Part shown: positions 35,255 to 43,541 of the stretch, one piece after another
Position numbering within the stretch: position 1 is the stretch's first letter
Layout: each line of letters opens with the position of its first letter
Assembly: GCF_013839425.1 (NCBI RefSeq)
Contig: NZ_JACDNP010000004.1
Span: 186,001 to 250,000, forward strand
Origin: Halorhabdus salina
Lineage (GTDB): Archaea > Halobacteriota > Halobacteria > Halobacteriales > Haloarculaceae
Direction: 5' to 3'
Length of the DNA: 64,000 nt
The notes under the pieces: model-generated
The model's database searches: none
What the model was told of the DNA's origin: nothing
Seen by the model: only the letters and a program-made list of their open reading frames with translations
Made by a program: the position numbers and the translations under genes

Positions 35255-36223
35255 ATGGGCTGTATTGATGGAATCGTTTGCGTTTCGGGTATTTCATCGA
35301 ATATTCTCTGGGTTCTATCTCTTCTTTCCATTGGGTCGATTCTCGGTATTGGATATCGTTTGTACCAAGACCGGACCATCATTCTGGACGCTGGTGCGGA
35401 ATTCTCAATGTCAACTTGGTGGCGATGGCGACGAGGGACCCTCCGACGTATGTACCGTCAATTCAAAAGCGCCTTGTTAGTGGGCAAAATCTCGTCCCAC
35501 ACCTTCCTCATAAAATCACTATTCACGCTTGGATTGATTGCTGCACTCGTAATAGCGATGCGCAAATCGTCATCTCCATCGTCACCTACGGGACTTGATC
35601 AGCAAATTCTCGTCGCAGCCACAGTGTTCTATGCGACAATGATTTACTTTGAAGGAAGGTTCGAATATGCTGCCCTCCGCCCTGAGGACGTAAATGTAAC
35701 CCTATTTAAAAATGAAGGGGCTATGCCCACCACGAATACGTCACTCGTCTTATTCAATGGTGGTGAGGTTACGGCAACCGACATTACAGCTCAAATGAAG
35801 ATAATTGACCCCGTTAGAAACACAAGCACGTTCACTCATGATGCTTTCACTCATCCAACAGCCGATACGGACGCCGGAGCAAGTGACGCATTAGAAAGTG
35901 GAAGGCGACGAAAGATTACGTTCCTATTCAATTCGCCAAAGAACGAGATTGAACGTACTAAAATGGAGGACGAATACGGAATTGACCCATGGGTGCAAAT
36001 TGAAATCGACTCACCCGACCAGCGAACGAGCACTTGGGTCTACAGATCCCTGAGAAACGTGGATCCAGTGGATAAGGATAATGTAGTGGGGGGTGCCAAG
36101 GCAACAGTCGAATCATATCGTATTCAACGGGACAAGGTTTTAGGCGAGCAAAACAGCGGAATCACCGGATTTGAAGAGAGTAAAGATGACGATGAGGATG
36201 TCCCTCCACGGGGAATCCGCTGA
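35255..36223 (+). CDS. Membrane protein of unknown function
   Basis: This 322-residue protein has hydrophobic segments near residues 8-36, 82-103 and 115-133, then a C-terminal soluble part. The latter has an immunoglobulin-like strand pattern (VNVTLFKNEGAMPTTNTSLVLFNGGE) and an acidic tail. A membrane-tethered sensor or effector is possible, but I recognise no family. Base composition is lower in GC than the chromosome. An upstream GTG at 35240 is a weaker start than ATG 35255. Confidence 0.6.
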   Translation: MGCIDGIVCVSGISSNILWVLSLLSIGSILGIGYRLYQDRTIILDAGAEFSMSTWWRWRRGTLRRMYRQFKSALLVGKISSHTFLIKSLFTLGLIAALVIAMRKSSSPSSPTGLDQQILVAATVFYATMIYFEGRFEYAALRPEDVNVTLFKNEGAMPTTNTSLVLFNGGEVTATDITAQMKIIDPVRNTSTFTHDAFTHPTADTDAGASDALESGRRRKITFLFNSPKNEIERTKMEDEYGIDPWVQIEIDSPDQRTSTWVYRSLRNVDPVDKDNVVGGAKATVESYRIQRDKVLGEQNSGITGFEESKDDDEDVPPRGIR

Positions 36224-36773
36224 GATACTAGCCTCTTAGCTCTTGAATTCATCCTGCAAATTGTTTATCCAGCAGTCGAAATTGTATTCGCGGTCTCGTT
36301 ACCGACACTGCGGAACGATAAGAGGTCTGTGAGTGGGGTCCCGACCACCAGTAGATAGTTGTGGGGAGTACTGTAGCAATCACCAAGAGTGGCTGAAATT
36401 CAATTACTGGGCACAGGGACTATTCATCCCAATACTCTCTAACTAGTTTTGCGTGCTCCTCTCCGAAGAGGGGGTGTTACTAATGTGATATAACGCCTCA
36501 AACTATCGATTCCAGCCAACCCATTTTACCACTGTACTATGCTGAAAATGCGCTCTATATCTCGCAAAAGAAAATTGACAAGACGCAGACAAACGGACCG
36601 TGCGGAGCTATCTATGACACGCCCCTATTCAGGAATACGTGGGCGGGTCCGAGCTTCCGGGCCCGAACTATGAGGAGACTAACAATGGGGAACCAATTAT
36701 TAGTCAGGGACCGTGGATTATCCCCAAGGAATTGGGCGGTTCTTAGGCTGGGTAGTGTTCTGGGTATTCAAGT
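36224..36773. other. AT-rich non-coding region with one coding scrap
   Basis: No intact gene in 550 bp. On the minus strand near 36423-36475 a short run reads PLFGEEHAKLVREYWDE and then stop, which looks like the last residues of a lost protein. Nothing else supported. Confidence 0.4.
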
Positions 36774-37037
36774 CTACCGCCACCGGCTTTCGATCGAAGT
36801 CCGGTATCGGAGCCCGACCACGGAAGTGTTGAATTGTTTGATGGTGGTCGGGTCCATTTCCTGTCGGGCGTCATCGAGGTTCTTTTGGGACTCAATCAGG
36901 TGTGTCAGAGCGGCATCGATCACATCAGAGTTCGGTGGGTCATCGGTTGGCCCGGCCGAGACAATCTCTTTAGCCTGTTCGAGTAATCGTTGCCGCTCGT
37001 CGGTCAGCCGAATTGTGGTTCGCTTTGTCGAACCCAT
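36774..37037 (-). CDS. Ribbon-helix-helix-like protein (DUF7386 type)
   Basis: This 87-residue protein begins MGSTKRTTIRLTDERQRLLEQAKEIV, a ribbon plus helix of RHH regulators, followed by NSDVIDAALTHLIESQ. Haloarchaeal mobile elements carry many such proteins (DUF7386 by recollection). The ATG at 37037 is the natural start. It may regulate genes of the element. Confidence 0.7.
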   Translation of the reverse strand: MGSTKRTTIRLTDERQRLLEQAKEIVSAGPTDDPPNSDVIDAALTHLIESQKNLDDARQEMDPTTIKQFNTSVVGLRYRTSIESRWR

Positions 37038-37539
37038 CGTACTCTCTCTTTGTGTTGGAGATCCTAGAGTGTTATCCCAAAAACGGCGTAGAATTGACCG
37101 AGGATTCCGGATCATCGGCGACATGTCTCCCCACCAAGTAGCCACGTTGCTCCTTTCTTAGCCTTTCCAGAAGCCGGCCAATTCCCCGTCCAACTCTCGA
37201 TAAGATCGAAGATCACGATGACCTTCGAGGGGGGGACTCTCGGGAGACGGAATGGCTCGCTTGCTCAACCAGTTGCTCTCGAATCAAAAAGAAATCTCAG
37301 TCGTCGACTCTGATTTATAAGCTGATGTATGCAGCTTGTCCGAATACCGTTCTACTCGGGTAACTGAAAGCAGGATTGGTAATAAGTGGTCGAATCACTC
37401 GGCCGATTCAATAAGACTCACCCGGCCAACAACGATAGAATATATGCACATCTCTGGGTCGCTGGTTCCCCGGAATGTGCATAGATCGAGGATTGTGAAT
37501 ACATCTACGTCTGACCCCGTGTTGAAAATCTACTACCGG
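37038..37539. other. Non-coding region with a 9-bp inverted repeat
   Basis: About 500 bp without a supported gene. TATGCACAT (37442-37450) and ATGTGCATA (37475-37483) form a perfect inverted repeat separated by 24 bp, just after the AT-rich ATAGAATATA. It could be a regulator site or hairpin downstream of the methyltransferase genes. Confidence 0.45.
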
Positions 37540-38808
37540 CTACTCTAAGAGATCTTCCTGGATACTCCATCCGATTACTTCAGCAAGTAACGGTGGAACA
37601 GCATTTCCCACGAGCCGGAAGTTATTAACGAGTGATGCTTTGAATCGATAGGTATCTGGGAAGGACTGGAGTCGCGCAGCCTCACGGACAGTAAGCGATC
37701 TGGCCTCACGAGGGTGGATGAACATGTGACCATCCTTTTCGAGATGTGCGATGATAGTGGACGCAGGTTCACGCGGGTTCTGTTTCTTGTACTTATCTGG
37801 GAATATGTCATCTCGGTATGGCTGGAGGTGTTGGCTAATTTCGTCGATGTTCCAGCCCGCCCCCTCTCCAAGGAGTTTGTAGATGGTGAGATCCAGCATA
37901 TTGTGTCCGCGACAGGTATGGTTATGAAGCGAAATCTCGCTCCAGTCATCGACACCGTCCCTGTTCCGGGCCCATTCCTGATACTCGGTCACGGGCGGAA
38001 TAGTGTAGTTATCAGCCGTTTTCGGGGGAGTTTCACCCTCCGGGCTTACAGGTGGTAGATCAAGAATTGCCTCACCGACAGTGATCCAGGGTTCTCGCCC
38101 CGAACGAGGATCCTCTTGCGCACCGCCACCATACTCAGACATCGTCGCCTGAGGCGTGGAACGGAAGGCAGAGGGATCGCGACGGACAGTCATCTCGGTT
38201 TCTGTCTCTCTCACCGGTTCCCGGTGAGTCGCTCGGTTCTCGAGATCAGGGTTTGGCTGGTCGAGCCGGTTACCGATGAAGAAAATGCGGTTCCGGTGCT
38301 GAGGAACGCCGTAATCTGCGGCATCCAAGTGGTAGACGGTCGTCTGATACCCGGCCTCCTTGCTCTGGCGTTTTATTTCCTCAATGATGCTCTCGCGAAG
38401 GGTACCCGAGGCAGATTCCATGTTCGCAACATTCTCCATCAGAAATACAGGGGGTTTGATCGACTGAACAAACCTGAAAAAGTCCTCAAACAGATAGTGC
38501 CGATCATCCGTCGCCACTGTCTGTCCATCCAGGGAATCAATCTTGCTTCGACCGATCCGGGAAAAGGTCGGACAGGGAGGACCACCAGCAATTAGATCAA
38601 TGTTATCTTGGTCGACGGGAGCGTCCTCCGAGTCAAGTTTGCGAATATCGGCGATATCGAGTTCGCCCGTGTGATTCTCAGAGTATGTCTCCTCGACGTC
38701 TGGGTCATTATCTACGGCCCAGAGAACATCGAACCCGGCCCACTCTAGACCGGTAGACAGGCCGCCAGCACCGGAAAAGAGGTCAATTGCCTTCGGCGTC
38801 TCGGTCAT
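37540..38808 (-). CDS. Cytosine-C5 DNA methyltransferase
   Basis: This 422-residue Dcm-type enzyme shows motif I AIDLFSGAGGLSTG, motif IV GGPPCPTFSRIGRS (catalytic Cys near residue 79), motif VI MENVANM, motif VIII PQHRNRIFFIG, and C-terminal motifs IX-X (REPASTIIAHLEKDG, RSLTVREAARLQSFPD, NAVPPLLAEVIG). A target-recognition region lies between about 190 and 320. It follows the fusion methyltransferase gene by 56 bp on the same strand, so the pair is probably one transcript. Confidence 0.93.
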   Translation of the reverse strand: MTETPKAIDLFSGAGGLSTGLEWAGFDVLWAVDNDPDVEETYSENHTGELDIADIRKLDSEDAPVDQDNIDLIAGGPPCPTFSRIGRSKIDSLDGQTVATDDRHYLFEDFFRFVQSIKPPVFLMENVANMESASGTLRESIIEEIKRQSKEAGYQTTVYHLDAADYGVPQHRNRIFFIGNRLDQPNPDLENRATHREPVRETETEMTVRRDPSAFRSTPQATMSEYGGGAQEDPRSGREPWITVGEAILDLPPVSPEGETPPKTADNYTIPPVTEYQEWARNRDGVDDWSEISLHNHTCRGHNMLDLTIYKLLGEGAGWNIDEISQHLQPYRDDIFPDKYKKQNPREPASTIIAHLEKDGHMFIHPREARSLTVREAARLQSFPDTYRFKASLVNNFRLVGNAVPPLLAEVIGWSIQEDLLE

Positions 38809-38864
38809 ACGATATCTAGGTTTGTGAGCGAGAAAGAAGTATCTCTACATCCCGCCAAGGTGTG

Positions 38865-41126
38865 TCAGTCGTCCGTACTTGCCCGACTTGCCCGGGCCTG
38901 AGTAGTCGCCATCTCTGAAATGCCTTTTTCGGCAAGATACTCTTGGACGGTGAGTGCGATGCGTTCCCCGAGATGGGGCGGAATCGCGTTTCCGATCTGG
39001 CGGAACCAGCTGGTAAAGGCGCCAAGGAAAATGTAGTCATCCGGGAATGACTGAATACGTGCCGCCTCTCGTGGAGTGATCCCCCGGTTTCGACGAGTAT
39101 CTGGCTCGCCGGAAGCCGTATCCACGTGTTCGTAATAGTCGGGAAGAACAAATCCGTTGGCGTCCTTCGCAAGATGGGCTACGATTGTCGGCGACGGCTC
39201 ATCCCAGCATAGCATACGGTACTTGTCCCTGAAGCGGGGGTTCTCCTCGGTTCCGACGTCATATTCAATCAAATTGCTATACTCGCCGTCCTTGTCGTAT
39301 TTCACGTCCCATCCCGTATCACCAGGCTCCAGTGCTTCGTCAAATAGCGTCTGGTCTTTTTGCATCGGGTGTTCCCGTGCCCGGTGGTTAAAGCAGAGAT
39401 CTGTTCCGTCATCGAGGTCAACCTGAGAGACATACTGACTTCGCGATCCAGGCGGGGTGCCAGTAACGACTCTCCCTCCTTCGCCTCGTTTGAGCCTAGG
39501 GAGACCAGAGAGTGCCTGCTGGAGGTCGTAGTTACCAGCCGGGAGAATATTGGAAAGACGGTCGAACATTTCATCAAGATCTGCGCGATCCGTTGCAAGG
39601 TCCTCTCGGACGCCAAGAATGATGACCCTCTCGCGTTTTTGTGGAATGCCAAAGTCGGAGCAATCAAGCAGCCTGTAATCACAGACGTAGCCCGAGTCAG
39701 CACCACCAATCGACTCCAACGAATCAAGAACTAAATCTCCGACTTTGATACCTGTGTCTTTGACCTCGTTAACCATGCCCTCGACGTTCTCCATTACCAG
39801 TACCTTGGGTCGTAACTCTTCGACAAACTTGACGTACTGGGTGTACAGGGACGTTCGAGCGTCCTCAAGGATGCTGTAATCGTCGTCATTGGCCCGACGA
39901 GTACGGTAGCCTGCTTGCGAGAGGGATTGACATGGCGGGCCACCTACGACAATGTCAGGAGTGCGTTCAAGATCCTCGACCGCTCCCGACCCGATGGCAT
40001 TTCGAATATCATCACAGACGATATTTTTGTGAGGGATTTCAGGGTGGTTAAGCCGATAGGTGTCCGTCGCATCTTGGTCGTTGTCAATCGCCCAGTCAAT
40101 ACTACAGCCGGCTCGATCGAATCCGAGTGAGATACCACCAGCACCAGAAAATAGGTCGATCACGACAGGACCATCCTGTTGTTGTGACTGCTTTCGAAGT
40201 CGATGTGAAAGCAGGAACTTCCTGATTTCGCAGTGTTCACCGCAGACATCTATGTCGCCCTTGATAGCGTGCCCTGCAAGAGCTCGATGAAGAGGTGCTA
40301 GCTGGCGATCGGTTAGCCGCCCCTCAAGTTTTGTTCGACGCTCAGCACTATCCTTGAATCGGCTCTGGTCCAGCAATCCTAGTGAGCAGAGTATACCATC
40401 AACAAACGGTCCAGCAGGCCAAACTGGCTTGTCGAAAGCAACGAGAAGAAGCCACCATGCATCTGAACGGGATACTCCGGGGAAACTGGTAAGCAAGTCA
40501 CGGAATGCGCTGTACTGCATTCCATGAATCCCCTCAAGGGTAACCCCATCCGTCTTTGAACAGTCCGCAACGGATTCGAGCAATGCCTCCAACCGGTCAA
40601 CTCGCTGCTCACCGATTCCCGGCCTCGTCGTCGCTTCTGCGAGTTCTCTTTCCAGATCATCCCTGGATAGAGCGGCAATTTCGTCCCAGGCTCCCATCAT
40701 GCGCTTTATTCGGGCAATCAATTCCCGTTCTTCATGGTCGAAGTAGCGCTGTCCGGGGGTTCTATTATCACGGGCTATTGCGACTGCGGCCACAGTATCA
40801 AGCGGATCATCGCTATCAGACAGTGGATCACCGCAATCACATGCAGAATCTGAGTCCGTCGACACACATGCAGTAGTGAGGTTTCGATAACGACAAGGGT
40901 ATTTCTCTCCCCCCCTCCGTCGTCGGGCAAGGCTCTCGGACGATGACGTCGGGCAGCCCGTGGGATGGTACCAGTGCTGGTGGTACTGTTCTGCCGTCAG
41001 AACGTCTATAAGAAAGTCAACATGACGAAATACAAATTCTCGGTGCAGTTCTAATTCGTCATCAGGTGCTTCCGACAACACCGCGGGAAGAGATAGTGAG
41101 TCAGTATCCGCACCCCGACCAGTCAT
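38865..41126 (-). CDS. Fusion: degenerate HhH-GPD (EndoIII-like) domain plus cytosine-C5 methyltransferase
   Basis: In this 753-residue protein, residues about 315-750 are a complete C5 methyltransferase: DLFSGAGGISLG, GGPPCQSLSQAG (Cys near 397), MENVEGM, PQKRERVIILG, and a NAIPPHLGERIA end. Residues about 135-310 resemble the EndoIII fold: helix-hairpin-helix FPGVSRSDAWWLLL (about 213-226), then PAGPFVDGILCSLGLL where EndoIII has VDTHVxRVxNRLGL. The catalytic Lys and Asp are replaced (Ser and Gly) and the iron-sulfur Cys set is incomplete. A Cys-rich segment precedes it (about 55-105). ATG 41126 is preferred: CTTTATG upstream fits a TATA box. Confidence 0.8.
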   Translation of the reverse strand: MTGRGADTDSLSLPAVLSEAPDDELELHREFVFRHVDFLIDVLTAEQYHQHWYHPTGCPTSSSESLARRRRGGEKYPCRYRNLTTACVSTDSDSACDCGDPLSDSDDPLDTVAAVAIARDNRTPGQRYFDHEERELIARIKRMMGAWDEIAALSRDDLERELAEATTRPGIGEQRVDRLEALLESVADCSKTDGVTLEGIHGMQYSAFRDLLTSFPGVSRSDAWWLLLVAFDKPVWPAGPFVDGILCSLGLLDQSRFKDSAERRTKLEGRLTDRQLAPLHRALAGHAIKGDIDVCGEHCEIRKFLLSHRLRKQSQQQDGPVVIDLFSGAGGISLGFDRAGCSIDWAIDNDQDATDTYRLNHPEIPHKNIVCDDIRNAIGSGAVEDLERTPDIVVGGPPCQSLSQAGYRTRRANDDDYSILEDARTSLYTQYVKFVEELRPKVLVMENVEGMVNEVKDTGIKVGDLVLDSLESIGGADSGYVCDYRLLDCSDFGIPQKRERVIILGVREDLATDRADLDEMFDRLSNILPAGNYDLQQALSGLPRLKRGEGGRVVTGTPPGSRSQYVSQVDLDDGTDLCFNHRAREHPMQKDQTLFDEALEPGDTGWDVKYDKDGEYSNLIEYDVGTEENPRFRDKYRMLCWDEPSPTIVAHLAKDANGFVLPDYYEHVDTASGEPDTRRNRGITPREAARIQSFPDDYIFLGAFTSWFRQIGNAIPPHLGERIALTVQEYLAEKGISEMATTQARASRASTDD

Positions 41127-41304
41127 GTCTCCCTGTAGGTAACCCAGCACATAAAGCCCCAGGACTTAGTCGTAACTGAATACCTTATTCACAGCTATGA
41201 GAGCGCGTATAGGGTATCTGGGAGTGATAATTGGCCTATTTCCTCGGCAACTTGGATAGCTACGGTACTCAGGATTATTACGCTAGCGCGTTGAGAACGG
41301 TACA

Positions 41305-42087
41305 GTGGGAAACGTGAAGCTGCCTTTCGGACGTACCCAGGTTTCGGCAGATGAAATTTCAGAGCTTGTCAGGGTTAACAGGGCGTCACAGCTGCTTCAC
41401 GAGAGCGGAAAAACAGACAGCGAAGACCAGATACGGTCGTTCATTCAGACTGTTCCAGACCTTCTCGGCTGGCTTGAACAACACGGCCGAGAATTCCCTT
41501 GGAGGTATACTACTGACCCCTGGCGTGTATATGTATCTGAGATATTGTTACAGCGGACTCGTGGTGATGCAGTAGCGGGTATCTACGACGAGTTCTTCAG
41601 CCAGTTCCCGGACCCAGAGACTCTGAATCGCGCAGACGAGAAGGATATTCATGACGCAGTATCGTCACTCGGGTTCGGGAATCAGCGAACACGAACGTTA
41701 CAGGAGGTCGCCGAACTTTGCCACTGTGAATATGGTGGAGATGTCCCAAAGGATCTTGAGGCACTCAAACAATCTTGGCGAGTCGGACCATACTCGGCTC
41801 GTGCCTGTCTACTGTTTGCTTGCGCTGAACCATACGCTCTCGTTGATGCTAATGTCGCACGGGTGATCGGGAGGGTCCTAGATTATGAAATGCCGACTCA
41901 GCCACACAAAAGCAAAACCGTGTATGAGCTCATGGAATGCCTAGTTCCAGACGACCCGGAAATCGCTCGGGCATTCAATCTGGCTTTCCTCGACCTTGGA
42001 GCATTGATCTGTACACCCGATGAGCCACAGTGCCCGTCCTGTCCGCTCGAAGACTGTTGTGCCTTTGCAGCTACCAGACTTGGATAG
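41305..42087 (+). CDS. MutY/Mig.Mth-like HhH-GPD G:T mismatch DNA glycosylase
   Basis: This 260-residue protein has FPWRYTTDPWRVYVSEILLQRT, HhH with VGPYSARACLL (Tyr163), the catalytic Asp in ALVDANVARVIGR (Asp181), and a C-terminal [4Fe-4S] set C236-x6-C243-x2-C246-x5-C252. The Tyr-Asp pair and LLQRT match the thymine-DNA glycosylase Mig.Mth, which accompanies a C5 methyltransferase on a methanogen plasmid. It starts at GTG 41305; no in-frame ATG exists near. Divergent from the fusion methyltransferase, 178 bp between starts. Confidence 0.85.
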   Translation: MGNVKLPFGRTQVSADEISELVRVNRASQLLHESGKTDSEDQIRSFIQTVPDLLGWLEQHGREFPWRYTTDPWRVYVSEILLQRTRGDAVAGIYDEFFSQFPDPETLNRADEKDIHDAVSSLGFGNQRTRTLQEVAELCHCEYGGDVPKDLEALKQSWRVGPYSARACLLFACAEPYALVDANVARVIGRVLDYEMPTQPHKSKTVYELMECLVPDDPEIARAFNLAFLDLGALICTPDEPQCPSCPLEDCCAFAATRLG

Positions 42088-42151
42088 AGGATGTCATACA
42101 ACGGTTCACATACCCGTTCTTCGCTCCCACGATTCACTCACTACAGGTGAA

Positions 42152-42412
42152 CTACTGAGCGTCTTCAACCGGTACCAAATCGTGGTGACGAAATGAAATT
42201 GGAAGATCTTCGCCTGTTTCTAGGTCTTGAAGGATGTACGAGTATCCATCTGTGGTTCGATCGGTTTCAGTACCAAGGTCGTCCGTTAGAACTTCAACAA
42301 TCTCACATACTACACCGTGGTACCGAGAATCAGGATCATCAGAACCAATGTAGATTTGCACCCGGTCACCGACCGAATATGAATCATTCGCCGGTTGCGG
42401 GATGTTGTCCAT
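42152..42412 (-). CDS. Small SH3/KOW-like beta-barrel protein
   Basis: In this 86-residue protein, DSYSVGDRVQIYIGSDDPDSRYHGVVCEIVEVL, followed by a YSYILQDLETGEDLPISFRHHDLVPV end, has the strand pattern of small SH3-like barrels frequent in haloarchaea. ATG 42412 is preferred over an in-frame TTG at 42433. Function unknown; convergent with the glycosylase gene. Confidence 0.6.
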   Translation of the reverse strand: MDNIPQPANDSYSVGDRVQIYIGSDDPDSRYHGVVCEIVEVLTDDLGTETDRTTDGYSYILQDLETGEDLPISFRHHDLVPVEDAQ

Positions 42413-42548
42413 TGATTCATTTTGAATCGGCAAACCCTATCAGTCCATCGTTACATCCGCACGCGTGCTGAGTAGGAAGATCCACCCCCTTTGGTATTGA
42501 ACCAACCGCCTTGTGAGCTGTTCTATGGCACCCTATTCGATAAGCAAG

Positions 42549-43490
42549 TTAGCCCATCCGAATCTCTTGCGAACCTGTGGACGCGAGGAGGAACTCGATA
42601 AGCTTCCGGAAATTGGTGACTTCGGGGCCCTTGATCAGGACTCCTGTTTCGAGATAATGCTCGAATCCGTAGTCGGTCACATTCGCACTGCCGACATAAA
42701 CCGAGGAATCGTCAAACGCCATCACTTTCGCGTGAAGGGTGAATGCTGGGTTGTCACCTTCCTGTTTTCGGGCCTCATCAGGCGTTTCTTCACTCCACCC
42801 AGTATAGTCGATTAAATGGAGGCTTTCGGTGCTTACACCGTCATCCTGCACGTTGTCAGCGAAGTCCGAAAGGACCTGCCGGTTGTAGGACTCTTGATCC
42901 CTGAGATACCGAGAGACGATTGTTACTTGGACGCCACGGTCTAGTGCAGCAATCAGAACATCCTGCAATCGTTCGAAACCTTCGCGTTCGAAGAAAGGCG
43001 AGAGCAGTACGATCGAGTCCGTGCAGCGTTTAATTTCTCGAGTGAGTGTGGGCATCAACCAAGACATCCCGAAATCAGAGGGACTGACCTCGCGAAAGCC
43101 GGGATCAGCGGGGAAGGTCACAAGTGGCCTAACAGTCGTTTCAGGAGGTCCTTGAGACTCAAAAACGGTGATGGCCTTTCCCGCGTGTCGAGCCGCTGTG
43201 AGCACTTCTCGACAGCGTTTGGCATCGACTGCATAGTGACTGTCTGCAATTGAGCCGCTGAATGAATCCCGATCAAGTACACCAGTTTGCTCAAGATGGC
43301 GAAACAGATCAGTGGCAGCCTCTTCGTCAATATCTGTCTCCCGTGCAAGTCCAACCGGAGAGAGCGTAGTATCCTTGCCCGCAGCAGCCAAGAGGATACC
43401 CTCAACCTGGGTGAGGAGTCCTGCATCACGGTTGACCAGATCAGCGATCGAGAGGGGCGTCCACATACCGTTAGCTGATTCAGACGTCAT
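42549..43490 (-). CDS. drmC: DISARM protein DrmC (phospholipase D-like)
   Basis: This 313-residue protein has a winged-helix-like N-terminal region (about 15-80) and a PLD nuclease/phosphodiesterase domain. One full HxK(x4)D(x6)GSxN motif is seen in HAKVMAFDDSSVYVGSANVT near residues 252-271. An earlier strand SIVLLSPFFEREG may stand in for the first half. Position directly after drmB and drmA identifies it. Known DISARM work found drmC dispensable in one class 2 system. Confidence 0.88.
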   Translation of the reverse strand: MTSESANGMWTPLSIADLVNRDAGLLTQVEGILLAAAGKDTTLSPVGLARETDIDEEAATDLFRHLEQTGVLDRDSFSGSIADSHYAVDAKRCREVLTAARHAGKAITVFESQGPPETTVRPLVTFPADPGFREVSPSDFGMSWLMPTLTREIKRCTDSIVLLSPFFEREGFERLQDVLIAALDRGVQVTIVSRYLRDQESYNRQVLSDFADNVQDDGVSTESLHLIDYTGWSEETPDEARKQEGDNPAFTLHAKVMAFDDSSVYVGSANVTDYGFEHYLETGVLIKGPEVTNFRKLIEFLLASTGSQEIRMG

Positions 43491-43541
43491 ATTGTTGTCC
43501 CAATGATATAATATCCATGTGCTGATTTGTTTCCCGTTACC

